A stretch of 64,000 bases of DNA from Poecilobothrus nobilitatus (taxonomy: Eukaryota; Arthropoda; Insecta; Diptera; Dolichopodidae): the NCBI GenBank assembly GCA_947095535.1, contig OX352774.1, positions 217,298,965-217,362,964 on the forward strand, written 5' to 3'. Below, piece after piece: positions 1 through 10,933 of this stretch. A model generated the notes under the pieces. It was not told where the DNA came from. It saw nothing but the letters and a program-made list of their open reading frames with translations, and ran no database searches. Each line of letters starts with the position of its first letter. Positions within the stretch are counted from its first letter, which is position 1. A program made the translations under genes and the position numbers.

Positions 1-1922
1 ATGAATTCATCTATTATTATTACTATTTTGCTATCAGTAACTAAGCCATTAACAGTTAGAATTCGAAGTATATAACAACTTTCTGTATGAAGTATTGATT
101 GAAAGTAGCTTACTGTCACTGTAACAGCTATTTAAAATAAAAGCTTTTAAATAATCGATTAGTAATATTAATTTTACATTATAAATCTTTGAATAGCATT
201 TTAATAAACTAGGTATATATACTTATAAATACTTGTGTATCTAGATATACAAACATTTTTATTTAAATTTTGCCTAATATACTAGTTTATCAAATTTAAC
301 TATACATAATTTATTTAAAAAAAATTTTTTTTTAAATTTATTTAAAATTCTAGTCTTATTTTATTATTAATTTTATTTACACAGTTATATTCATATTTAT
401 TTACTTTATATGTATGTATATGGATAAATATAGTCGGTTAATGAACTTCGGGTTCTATTCACTTTTTGAAAAATTATATGAAAATATGACTGTATAAGTT
501 ATAAAAACAGTTTTATGAAAAAAATTTAAACAATAAGATTTATTGTTTTGTTATACTAAAAAAATAGAGTAATTTTCAATTGAAGGGCATTTTGCAATAA
601 TGAATTATTCAGTTATATTTTTTTCTTATTTAATGTTTTAAATAAGATTTTGATCAGAATAGTTTAGTCAATCATCTGCAGTAAAAAATACTCACTTATG
701 CCATTCATTAAAGAAAAAATGAAAAAGAAATAGATACTTAATTTAACATACATATTTTCTTAATTTAAGATCGTTTTTTTTTCAAATTTTAATCAAGAAT
801 TTCCAAAAGAAGGCTTACAACATTTTTGTCTAGGTTCTTGTGTTTGGAAAAGTTTGTAGTTTTAACGCTCTTTTAATTTCAAAGGCGCCAGTTATAGCTT
901 TCATTGAAATGCTTCCGGAAAATGTTTATTTTAAATTTTTTTGCAGCAAAGACATATAAAATTTAACAAAAGTTTGATTTTATGATTAAATATTTTCTAA
1001 AGAATAAGTTCAGCCCATGCATTTTTAAATTTTAAGTTAAATATTTAAAAAAAATAAATTTTATGGTTTTCCGAATTGGCAATTATTTTCCTGAACAACT
1101 GATCAGTAATTTTGCATAATGAAACAAAATTGTCCCAATGACATACATACATATGTTTCATTTTTTCCCATTTCAGTTTGACATTGAAAAAAATTCTAAT
1201 GGAATTCTTGACATATTTCATTACGATTTTATATTTCAATCAATTTACACACTTCAATTTTATTTTTATTATTATTTTGTTAATAAAAATAATCTTTTTT
1301 TTTGTTCTTTATTAGTACCATTTTTTATCAATAATGAATAAATAAATTAAAATAATATTACTTTATTTTCTGAACATCGAAATAATGTTGACAACAATTT
1401 AAATTACTTTTATTTTTATTTTGGCTTCAGTATTCTAATTTGCTATTTGACAGATACTTTTTTTACTGACAGTTTTCTCTGATTGCTATAATTGCCTATA
1501 CGAAAAAAAATGTAAGTTTTCAATGAAAGGTTTTTTCCGTATGCATTTCAATGAAAGCTATAACTTAAAAAAACAATTTAAAAGAAAAAACAATTAGAAA
1601 AAATAATTTAAGAAAAAACAGAGAAAATACAATTAGAAAAAACAATTTAAAAAATTTTGCTTATGACTAAAGTTTGATTTATAATTTGCAGCTTTTAGAT
1701 TACATATATTATGTTTTTTTTTTGTTTTTAATTTAATTCCTATTTATTTTTTAGTTAAAATGGAATACATATATATAATTATAAAAATCAAATGTTGCCA
1801 AATTTTTTTTTGTATTCGTAAAATTTACCTTTATAATTCAAAATTGTAGAATGAACGGAACCCCATATTCTAGTACAAATAGTGTCTCTATTAACCTTGT
1901 TTTTATTAACGGTTTTTTTTAG
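1..1922. other. AT-rich non-coding DNA, no feature
   Basis: Low-complexity AT-rich sequence with poly(A)/poly(T) runs. The short open frames here are rich in Phe, Tyr, Asn and Lys codons, as expected by chance at this composition. No repeat, RNA or gene was recognised up to the candidate microexon. Confidence 0.6.
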
Positions 1923-1955
1923 CAGGAACTGGTTTTGAGCGCTAAACGGGACGAG
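1923..1955 (+). other. Candidate 33-nt microexon with tandem (NAGNAG) acceptor
   Basis: A GC-rich island (about half G+C) of exactly 33 nt lies in very AT-rich flanks. It is preceded by a run of eight T ending in AG (1921-1922) and followed at once by a GTATGC donor (1956). The phase-0 frame reads QELVLSAKRDE with no stop; the other two forward frames contain stops. The acceptor reads AGCAG, so a 30-nt form beginning at 1926 is also possible. I do not recognise the host gene. If real, this places the window inside an intron of a plus-strand gene. A chance GC island with fortuitous splice sites is the main alternative; no second convincing exon of the same gene was found in the window. Confidence 0.3.
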
Positions 1956-4559
1956 GTATGCCTCTACTTTTATTTTGCTTAAAAACTGAATAACTCCATT
2001 TTTGTCAATTTAAAAAAAATATGGTTATGCGTACATAATAGGTATCTATATAATAGTTATAAATAAAAAATATCGTTTTTTCAAACAATTTTCATTTATT
2101 ATTTTTAAAAACTTTTAAATGGTATTACATACATCAAACAGAAATACATGTTATTCAGTTATGTGCAAAAAATAATAGATACTTACCTATAAAATATACT
2201 TTTTATACTTATGAGTTATGTAATATATACATTACATTATAACCAGAATTCAGAATTAAAATAAAATATAATAGATGTTTATTTATGTACTTTCGAACAG
2301 TTGAGTTAACTTTGTTTTTATTTTTTCGAATATATTTGAAGATATTTTTTTTTTTTTTTTATCAAATTGTAAAAAAATCATAAATAAATAAATATTACAT
2401 TTAGTCTATAATATGTTTCTATAAATAGTTATACATACATATATATTTGCGGGTTTGCCCCATTTAAAATGACACTATATAATAAATTACTCGTAGACAA
2501 TAGATAGACAATAGCAAATTTTTTTAAGCCATAATTTTTAATGAGTTAAACTTGTATAATATATGTACTTACTTACAAACATATAAAAGCTTATAATTAC
2601 TTATAACAAAAAAAAAATTATATTGACATACATATTAAACCTTTAAATTTAGACAAATATTCTTAAATTTAGAGAAATTTTAGAAAGAGGAAGTCATGTT
2701 ATTGTTTAACATTTTTTTTTTTTTGATTATTGGGTCAATAAAATAACTTTTAGGTATTCATGAAACAAAAAAACACAAAAAAATTATGATTCTATTTATT
2801 TACATACAATGTGTATAGGAAAGAGTTAGTTAAAAAATCACTATAACCTATTAACTAGTACCTAATTATTATTATTATAACCTAAAATAAATATTTGTTG
2901 TTTTTTTTTTTTTTTTAATTAAAGTTTTATAAAATTTAAATAAAATTTTAAATATGTTTTAATTTTTTTGACCTTTTTCAAAATATTCAGTCAATTTCTT
3001 AATTTGGAAATGTGAAATTCAAATGATTTAAAAATCTGGTTAAGAGCGCCCACAACTTTTAATTTTAAATTCAAGTTTATTTTTTTTTTAGTAGTTACAC
3101 ATATGTATGTATATATACATATATATTATATACGTATATTATATTTATATAATTTATATATATTTCAACGAATCATTTTGATTTACTAATATTAAATGAG
3201 ATGATTTTTTGTTTAACTTTTTTTTTTTTTTTTTTGTGTAACTAAACGAGTTTTAAACGACAGATAAATTCCGCCGTTCAATTTAAATCAAAGATTAAAC
3301 TAATATTAAATTAAAAGTTTGTTTTTTTAAAACAAAATGCTATGGAATTGAAAACTTGTGAAAATTTGAAATTTCCAACTTACCTTTAACTATAAATTTT
3401 AAACTTATACTGTAAAAATGTGGGATTGCAATTAGTTTAGGAATTTATAGCTTATATCATCGGTGTTCGTCAAACCATCAAACGCCATTCAGGTGGTTGT
3501 GATATTTAGCTCATCAGTGTTCTACGCTTCTTCGCTATATTATTCTTTACAGGTAAAAATGTTCAAATACGAATCTTATCAAAAAATTTTGTTTTTTTTT
3601 TTTACAAGATTCGTATTTGACCATTTTTGAGAGCTGATAAGCTAAAATATTACAAATTTGCATAAATAGCGTTTGGTCACTTTTGTACCGGTGATGTTTA
3701 ATCTTTTGATAAGGCCTTCTAAAAAATGACAATTTAAGTACAATATGTATAACGTGTTTAAGTTTTTGTTTTTTTTGTTTTTTATTAATTTACGATCAAC
3801 CGCATATGGAAATATTTTGAGTATATGGTATACAATAAATAAATTAACCATTTATTATTAATCTATATTATATAACACTATTGAAGAACTTTTTAGATAT
3901 ATTTTACATTTTATCACAGATGTTCATTTTATTTTTTATTCTTCGGTATTTACATATACATATATATACATATAATTTGTAGCTAATGAAACTTAAAATA
4001 AAGTTGTCAATAACAATTCGATGCCATCATAGTAAAATTAAAAAAAAATTTTTTTTTTTTTTTTGATAATTTAACAAAAAAAAAAAATTTAACCTTGACT
4101 AAAAAAGAAAAAAAAAAAAATGTGCAAAGAAATATAATAATAAATATAAATAAAGTATAAAATTATTACTAAACAAATTTTACTTTATAAAAAGTCAACA
4201 TTTTCTTTATAGAAAACTAAAAACCAAAAAAAAAAAAAAAAAACGTTTAGTAATGACTTTTTATGAACAGTTTATTCGTGAAAAATTTTTATTAGTTAAA
4301 TCTAACTAATAAAAAATAAAATGTTATTTATTACATAAGATTATGGTAACTTTTATTAATAAGATTTTGTTTTTTTTTTTTATAGTTATATGTAATTATG
4401 AACAAAAGTTTAGGTTTGATTTAAACTAATTTAAAATTTGTACAATTAAGACAGTGGTTACTGGTTAGACGTCAATTTTCTTTTCTTTTTTTCTATTCTA
4501 TTCCTTTTTTTATCTCCTTTCTTTCCACTTGTTTAAAATGACAGGAATGTGACTTTTTT
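1956..4559. other. AT-rich non-coding DNA
   Basis: No gene seen. The stretch has long poly(T)/poly(A) tracts (for example near 4040-4120) and short TATATACATA runs. At 3541-3558 a pyrimidine-rich 3' splice-like sequence ends in ACAG and is followed directly by GTAAAA, the arrangement of a zero-nucleotide (recursive) splice site. At this composition that can arise by chance. Confidence 0.5.
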
Positions 4560-4564
4560 GAAGC

Positions 4565-4656
4565 ATTTAAAAAATCGAATGAAAATTAGAGAAACTCAAT
4601 TTTTTGGAGCGTTCAAAGAATAGAATGCAAAAATTAGAGGAATTCAATTTTTTGAA
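4565..4656. repeat. Degenerate two-unit tandem duplication
   Basis: Two neighbouring units of about 45 bp share AATGAAAATTAGAG / AATGCAAAAATTAGAG and then CTCAATTTTTTGGA / TTCAATTTTTTGAA. It lies directly against the 5' end of the SINE copy that starts at 4660. Only two diverged units are visible. Confidence 0.55.
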
Positions 4657-4659
4657 TGT

Positions 4660-4770
4660 GGGCCTTGATGTCCTAGTGATTAAGAGCGTATACAATACGC
4701 TGTAAACACCGAGGGAGTGTGGATTCGAATCCCACATTTATGTGGCAGAGAAATATATTAAAAAAAAAAA
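4660..4770 (+). mobile_element. tRNA-derived SINE (family 1), internally deleted copy
   Basis: A tRNA-like head has an A-box-like TGTCCTAGTGA and a B-box ATTCGAATCC, preceded by GGGCCTTG and ending in a poly(A) tail. Relative to the full-length copy at 20188-20379, the middle is missing: the head stops at CCCACATTT and continues directly into TATGTGGCAG, which belongs to the 3' tail. CACATTT occurs at both points in full copies, so the deletion probably joined this 7-bp direct repeat. Non-autonomous; mobilised by a LINE reverse transcriptase that is not in this window. Confidence 0.8.
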
Positions 4771-6173
4771 GTTTTTTTTAAAGCGTTTATATTTATGTAT
4801 ATTTATTTAAAAATTATTTTTTATATTTTAAAATTTTGACTATTTCTTACTTTTTGTACTTGACCGCAATAAAAAATATTAAAACGAACATATAGTTCAG
4901 AACTTCAGAAAAGTTTTCAAATTTTACTGTTTTTAATAACAATTACTGTTTTTAAAAAAAAAACATGTCTAGAAGAAATGTCAAAAAAAGTGGAACAAAA
5001 GTGGAAACAAAATAGAAATAGATTTCTATTTTTCAGTTTCAAAAAAAGTGAATAAACAGGAATGACAAGGTGACACTTTAAGTATAAAAAAGGGATAAAA
5101 AGATGTGTTTAACCGCTTAACCGTAAAAGTTAGAATTTTATTAAGAATTCTTTTTTAAAACGTATTTTTTTGACTATTATGTTTGTATAGTAAGGCTTTT
5201 TTTTTAGATTTTTAAAATATGTAATTAAAAAAAAAAAATCTTAAGAATATTGATAAAGGTCAATTTATATAAAATTTAGTACGTAATAAATTATCTTTCA
5301 TAAAACTTGAATTTTTAATAAAATTTTTCTTGTTTGGGTTCGATACAATTTACAGCACTCCTTAAATTCTAACCGTAAATTATAGGTAGAATAACTTAGT
5401 GCAAGTTTTGTTTACTCCCCTAAGTAGGATAGCGTTCCCACTTGAACTCCCAATTCTTCTCTGTTATTTATTTTTTTCGATAATTATGTTCCATTAGAAT
5501 TGGCACCTGCTTAATTCTTCTGGGACAGTACGATTCTATATGTTATTTTGGATTTACCTCTTGCTCTAGATTCTCTTCTGCTTTTTAGCTTAGATTCCAG
5601 ATTAGTGTCATTCTAGTATTATATTTATTATTTTATACAGATTGTAATATTTCACGTTCTTGAATGTTTTTGAATTTGGATATATATAATATAAAATATT
5701 ATAAAAATTTATCTGAAACAGCTTCATAAAGTTTTAATCACTTATAAAAAGGAAAAAAAAAAAATTTTGCAATTTTGTTATTTTCTGAATAAAATTTTAT
5801 TTTATGAATATTAATGTATAACCATAGCATTGCAGCTCCATATTGGAACAATTAGAAAGATATCCTAAACGAAGATGAGAATATAATGGATTATATTCGA
5901 ATGAATGTGTATATATTATAAGATATTGAGAATTAAAATGATAACTGATAAGAAATAAAAATTCTTTTTGAATTAATATCAATAATTTTATATTCAATTA
6001 TCAGGTACATAAAACAGTACTAAATATAATTAGACTTTATGACATGCAGAACTGATTAAATTAAATTACAATCAATATAAGTAATTAGATTTTTTTTATA
6101 TAATATAACTATGTACTTATTTTTACATTTTTATATTATAAGTTATAAGCTATTGTAAATTATAAGAGTTTTC
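4771..6173. other. AT-rich DNA with a slightly GC-richer patch
   Basis: No gene recognised. The patch at about 5330-5620 is less AT-biased than its surroundings and has short open stretches in several frames, but none could be matched to a family and stops interrupt all of them. The rest is low-complexity AT sequence. Confidence 0.5.
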
Positions 6174-6580
6174 TTTTTTCCATTTACACTCCTATATATA
6201 TGAATCAACATAGGACATCCACTAAGTTATTTATTATTCATATATTGACAGCTGCTTCAGTTTCTGGAATTATTAGTTTCACTAAGTCGACCATAACTGT
6301 TGTACAAGGCTATGAAACAAAAATATTTATTATTGTTGCGGCATCTATTATCTTAAACATGAATTAATTAAAAATTTTTTTATTTTATTATATATTTCGA
6401 TATGATATTAATTACATATATGTGTACTTATTTTTTAATTAATTATATTATATTAAGAAAAATTAATATTATTTTTTATTAATCTATATGTGTCCCAGCC
6501 AGGCTTTAAACTAAAGGCATTTAAAATAAACAGCTGGTGAGTGGTGTGTTAACTACAATTAATACACCATTATGGCTGAA
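6174..6580 (-). repeat. Dispersed structured repeat (family 2), copy C
   Basis: The reverse complement aligns along its length with 22222-22833 (after removing the SINE there) and with 42130-42500. Shared blocks in order are CATATAGATTAATAAAAAATAAT, an AT-rich middle, ATAATAGATG, a core containing AAACTGAAGC, and ACTTAGTGGATG near the end. The far end on this strand (6490-6580) contains TTTAAAGCCTGGCTGGGAC, which resembles the T-arm side of a tRNA-like head, so a degenerate SINE is possible. No open reading frame. Identity is moderate, implying an old copy. Confidence 0.7.
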
Positions 6581-8100
6581 TAAAATTATAAGTTTACTTA
6601 TGATTAATTTTGTTTAAAAAATAAATAAAATAATTTTATAAATTAATGTTAATTTAATATTAAATAAATTGAAATTTTAAAAATAATTGAATATAGGTAA
6701 TTAAATGTATAACAAAGACAATATAATGGTTTTTTTTTTTGGTTTCAGTGATAAATATAACATTTTAGTTATAATTAAAATACTCTAAAAAAGACCTCAA
6801 CATATACTAAATAATAATTTTTTTTAAAATTAATTAAACATAAAATACCAAATATACATATACAAATTACAATATCAAAAAAGGAAAAGAAGAAATTCCA
6901 AAATATTTTTAAATAAAATTAATTTATAAAACATATAATTAATATGAAATTTCTTAATATTTAATAGATTAAATGTAAAGTGAATTTCTTGAAAAAATTT
7001 GTGCATTATTTCTATAATTTAATACTGGATTTATTTGTTATATTATTAATTAATTTTAATACAATTTATGAATAATGAAAATTATTATAATTAATAACAA
7101 AAATAAGAGATGAACATGATTAAAATAATTAATTATTAGAAAAAAAAAATAAAAGGTAATTATTTTTATTTTGAAATATATTTTAGTAATTAACTAAATT
7201 TTTAATTCTATAAGTAATTATATATAAATTATATTTTTAATATCATAATTTAATTAATTATTTAAAACATTATTAAAACGTAATTATGTTTTTTTAATCT
7301 ATATACTTATATTTTAATCCATTTCAAAATTTATTAATACATAATATTATATAGTATATATAATATGATATACAAATACGTTATTCTATAGGAATAATAA
7401 GATTCAAATAAATATAAAAATAAATATACAGTGTAACGTTTTTACAAACTGGATATAAATATAAATATTTAATTGCAGTTAAATCTGAGTTTCTAAGCGC
7501 TATAAAATTAATCACATGAAATTTTATTAAATATATTTGACAATGGACATATAAAACGTATAGTCTTGAAATAATTTTTTGGTATTCTGACGGGTTTTTA
7601 AAAGCTTTTGATAGTGGAGATAAAATTTGAAGGTTAAATTATTATATTTTAACATATTCAAAAAAATTTTATTTTAATTAAATTTTCATAATCTTATAAA
7701 TTTTTTATTATTTCAATAGCACAATATAGGATTTTAAGATTTATTTTTGTCTAAAAATCTTTTGTGTTTACATCAAAATCTTATTATTTTTAATCTAATT
7801 TTTTCCAAAAATTTTTTTTTTCAAAATCATTATTATTTAATCAAAATATTTCTTTTTTTTGAAATTTTTGAAATTTGTCCTATATAACAGCTATACATAT
7901 ATATATAATATACTTCTATATACATACATATGTTTGTAACCAACTAAAAAATCCGTCCTAATTATTTTTGTACTTATACATATGTATTTCAACAACAAAA
8001 CATTTAAAATAGTTTTCCTCACTATAAACATTATTAAAATTATGAATTTTGAAACCTATTCTAATATCTCTCCTTTAATTATTTTTATACATCTTCACAT
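6581..8100. other. AT-rich non-coding DNA, no feature
   Basis: Extremely AT-rich with dense ATTAATTA-type runs and TATATACATA strings (7890-7980). The open frame on the plus strand at 7982-8188 overlaps the decayed integrase on the opposite strand and has no support of its own. Confidence 0.55.
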
Positions 8101-8410
8101 TTATTTTACTAAAATTGCCAAATCATTGGAACTCTTTTTATATACAATCTGCCTCGGACTTAAATTAATATTTTTCGGGCGTAAATAACAACGTTTTGTA
8201 TTGATTTCAAAAGCTTTTTTGTTCACATTTTTGATAAGGTTATCGCGTCATAGTCTGCTTGTCATGATGTTTAATTTGTCTTCTACTATCTTGCAGAGCT
8301 CTCAGACTTTGTAGTAACTGATAGGAACTGGTACGAGTTAACATTTCCTGACCAAATATTATAAAGTAAAGTAGGGAGCTTGTCAAATGGTCTAGTAGAT
8401 TGAAGACCAT
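8101..8410 (-). pseudogene. Ty3/Gypsy integrase C-terminal relic
   Basis: Two minus-strand frames joined by a frameshift near 8225-8240 together resemble the C-terminal part of a Ty3/Gypsy (Micropia/mdg3-type) integrase. The first frame starts at ATG 8408-8410, includes LLYFIIFGQEMLTR and SSYQLLQSLRALQDS, and stops at 8240. It matches the usual SPYxxxFGQ...SxYxLLRxL region that follows the integrase core. The second frame reads RCYLRPKNINLSPRQIVYKK and ends at 8101, matching the YNLRSRxVxFxxGQxVYRR motif further downstream in the same proteins. Both are in the correct order and orientation. The catalytic D,D,E core, reverse transcriptase, gag and LTRs are not seen. This is a non-functional fragment. 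The family assignment rests on remembered motifs, not a search. Confidence 0.7.
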
Positions 8411-8801
8411 AGTGTCTAGTGTATTAAATATAATTAATTGAAAAAATAATATTTTAAAAAGTAAAAATATTGTGAAAATAAGTTAAGTATTCAAATAATA
8501 AGATTTTAACAAATAAAACTAAAAAAAATTAAAATAAGTGCGCTGCCAAATTCCTTTTATCTAAAATCTTAAGATAACTTAAATCTTAATATTAGGGTTT
8601 TTAAAATATGTGTACGTATGTACTTTAAAAATTAAAAAATCTTTTGAGTTTCTTATTTTTTAATAAAATTTTAATATCACAGTCGACCTTAATGTCCACT
8701 TTATTGAACTTAATAATATGACTTTATAATTTTTTCTATTTACATTTTGTGAGGGCGGCCCAATCTTTTAAATTCGATGTTCTTTTGAATTTTAAATTTC
8801 A
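8411..8801. other. AT-rich DNA between Gypsy relic and DINE-like element
   Basis: No gene or repeat recognised. It could be remnant retrotransposon sequence, because it lies directly upstream (on the minus strand) of the integrase relic, but no further open frame or motif is visible. Confidence 0.45.
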
Positions 8802-10933
8802 TTATACTCGTATGATAAGGATCGGGTGTATTAAAATTGCTCCTCCGTTTGTAACACCTCGAAATAAGCTAGCTAGATATACCTTCAAGGGTATGGATTG
8901 AATCAGAATTAAATTCTAAGTCGATTAAGCTTTGTCCGTCCGTCTGTCCGTAAGCAAGATAACTCAAAAACTAAGAGAGCTAGAGACTTGAAACTAACAC
9001 AAAATATTCTTACATGAATTTGTAGGTTACCTATTTTTATTGGTTGAGATCCGACCAAAACTTCGGGTTGCTCTCGAAGAACTAACTTTTAGATCTCCAC
9101 ATTTTTTTTGAAATAGAACTATGAAATTTTAACTGCTGATAGATATCATAAAAATATTAATTTTATCATTAACAACAGGTCCCCAAAGTTCTATACTTAA
9201 ATTGTTATAACACAAGTTGTATAAGGTATATCTTCAATTTGAAAACGCCAAACGATTACTGCTTTTATTAGCTTTAAAAATATATGTACAATAAATAACG
9301 GTTACTTGAAGAATTTATATTTAAGGTAAAAATGGGTATAGTGGAGAATCTGCGGTTTTTTTAATAAAATTTTAATAAATGTTATATACTTTTAATTTTT
9401 TTTTAATTAAAGGTTGAATACTCACGCAGATACACAAAAAATATCTAAGTTATATCATCATTTTATTAATATAAAAACAGTCTTTATTTGTTCTAGGTTC
9501 CAAATTTTGTGATTTAGTAATTGTTTTCTTATAAAAATCATTAAGAGAACCCACCAAAGTTGTTAATTTTATACGTTTGAAATTAAATAATTTTATAATA
9601 AATGAATAATTTATTATTAAAAAGCTATATTTTAATTAATTTAATTAAAAAAATCTAATTTTTGTAATTTTAAATATATTTAATTTGTATTTCCACTATA
9701 CCAACACATAAATTACTTGAAGTGGGTTTAGTGGATACAATCGCCACTAAACATGAAATTTCGAGTTTTAGTTTTTATTAAATAATTAAATAAATAATTT
9801 AACAATTTAGACCAAAATAAAAAAAATGTATAGAAAATTAATTAATTTTGCTAAAATTATTGAATGGATATACTATATTTGTTACCAGATAAGCAATAAA
9901 ATTATGAATAATGACCAATAATATTATCTCCACAATTCATACTTATGTTATCTCCACATGCATGCATTGAATTTAAGAAGAATACCGTAGTATTTAGATT
10001 CTAATTTTTTTCAATAATATTTTAAATTTAATTTTATAAATGCCTATGTTTTGCTACTATTTTATTTTTCTTTATTTTCTTATAAGTATTTGAATTGTTT
10101 TTTTTTTTTATTAAACTGAAATATACTTAACTACATATTAATATTTTTTATGTTAGGTATACAATTATTTTAAATATTATTTTTTCAAGCAAAATTATTT
10201 TACATCTGCCTTAAACGCTTGTTTTATATATGCATTATTACTACTTAATGAGTATTATAATGTCTCCACTAAACCCTCATTTTGTGTAGCCACTAAAAAA
10301 ACAAAAATATTTTTCCTATATCCACTAAACCAGCATCGGATAGTAATGTTTAAAATTAAATTAAAAAAAACTAACATAAATTAAAATATAAAAAAAATAA
10401 AACAAAAATGTATTTAAAATAGTTGAATCTATTATTAAAAAAAATAAAAACATGAAAAAAATAAATAAATACTTTATGTTTGAGAAACTATCAAAGGCTT
10501 GTTAAAAAATTATATCGCCACTATACCCACTTTTACCTTATATGATATTAGTATACATACTTATATAACTCATGTTTATTTACATATCGTATATGTCACT
10601 GATGAATGTATGATATATAATACATATACGTATAGTGTAAATAAATTATATATTTGTCGCTTAGTATTAAATGGTACTATAGCATATTTGGAAAAGTTTT
10701 AGATTGATAATCGTTATGTGGAAGGTCAGAATCTGCTTTTGAAGAATGTATAAACATATAGTTTGAATATATGTATAACCCATAGTTCTAGAAATTATAA
10801 AATTCACCCAAATTATTTTAAAATACTAAAATATTAAAAAAATAATATTATAAGCAGAGTGACAGGCTATGAACATACTAACGGTTCGTAGGAGTATCTA
10901 AGAGTTGACAAAGGCAACTGTATTCTTCATCGT
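8802..10933 (+). mobile_element. DINE/Helentron-like non-autonomous element, interrupted copy
   Basis: Same family and orientation as 31374-32948. The 5' end begins TTATACTCGTATGATAAGG and folds back on GATCGGGTGTA. A short GTCC/GTCT run sits at about 8936-8951. The 3' end has GTTCGTAGGAGTATC (sub-terminal inverted repeat), the hairpin GTTGACAAAGGCAAC, and ends ATTCTTCATCGT. Compared with 31374-32948 it lacks about 490 bp of the middle (the part equivalent to about 31905-32400) and is split by the MITE at 9324-10538. It is more diverged than the two copies at 28-33 kb, so it is older. No coding capacity. Confidence 0.75.
9324..10538. mobile_element. TA-flanked MITE (1.2 kb) nested in the DINE-like element
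   Basis: The ends are inverted repeats: left AGGTAAAAATGGGTATAGTG, right CACTATACCCACTTTTACCT. Each is flanked by TA (9322-9323 and 10539-10540). Removing the element and one TA restores GAATTTATATTTATATGATATT, almost identical to the uninterrupted copy near 32410-32440, so this is an unambiguous insertion with a TA duplication as in the Tc1/mariner group. Inside, CCACTAWACC-type motifs recur in both orientations (about 9699, 9726, 9743, 10264, 10290, 10320), like sub-terminal transposase-binding repeats. There is no open reading frame, so it depends on a transposase encoded elsewhere. The superfamily is inferred only from the TA duplication. Confidence 0.8.

Noticed and set aside
5330..5620. 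Decayed coding exon
   Set aside because: Less AT-rich than its flanks, but all frames contain stops and no motif is recognisable.
6600..7440. Mitochondrial insertion, because of extreme AT content
   Set aside because: No mitochondrial tRNA, rRNA or protein motifs were recognised.
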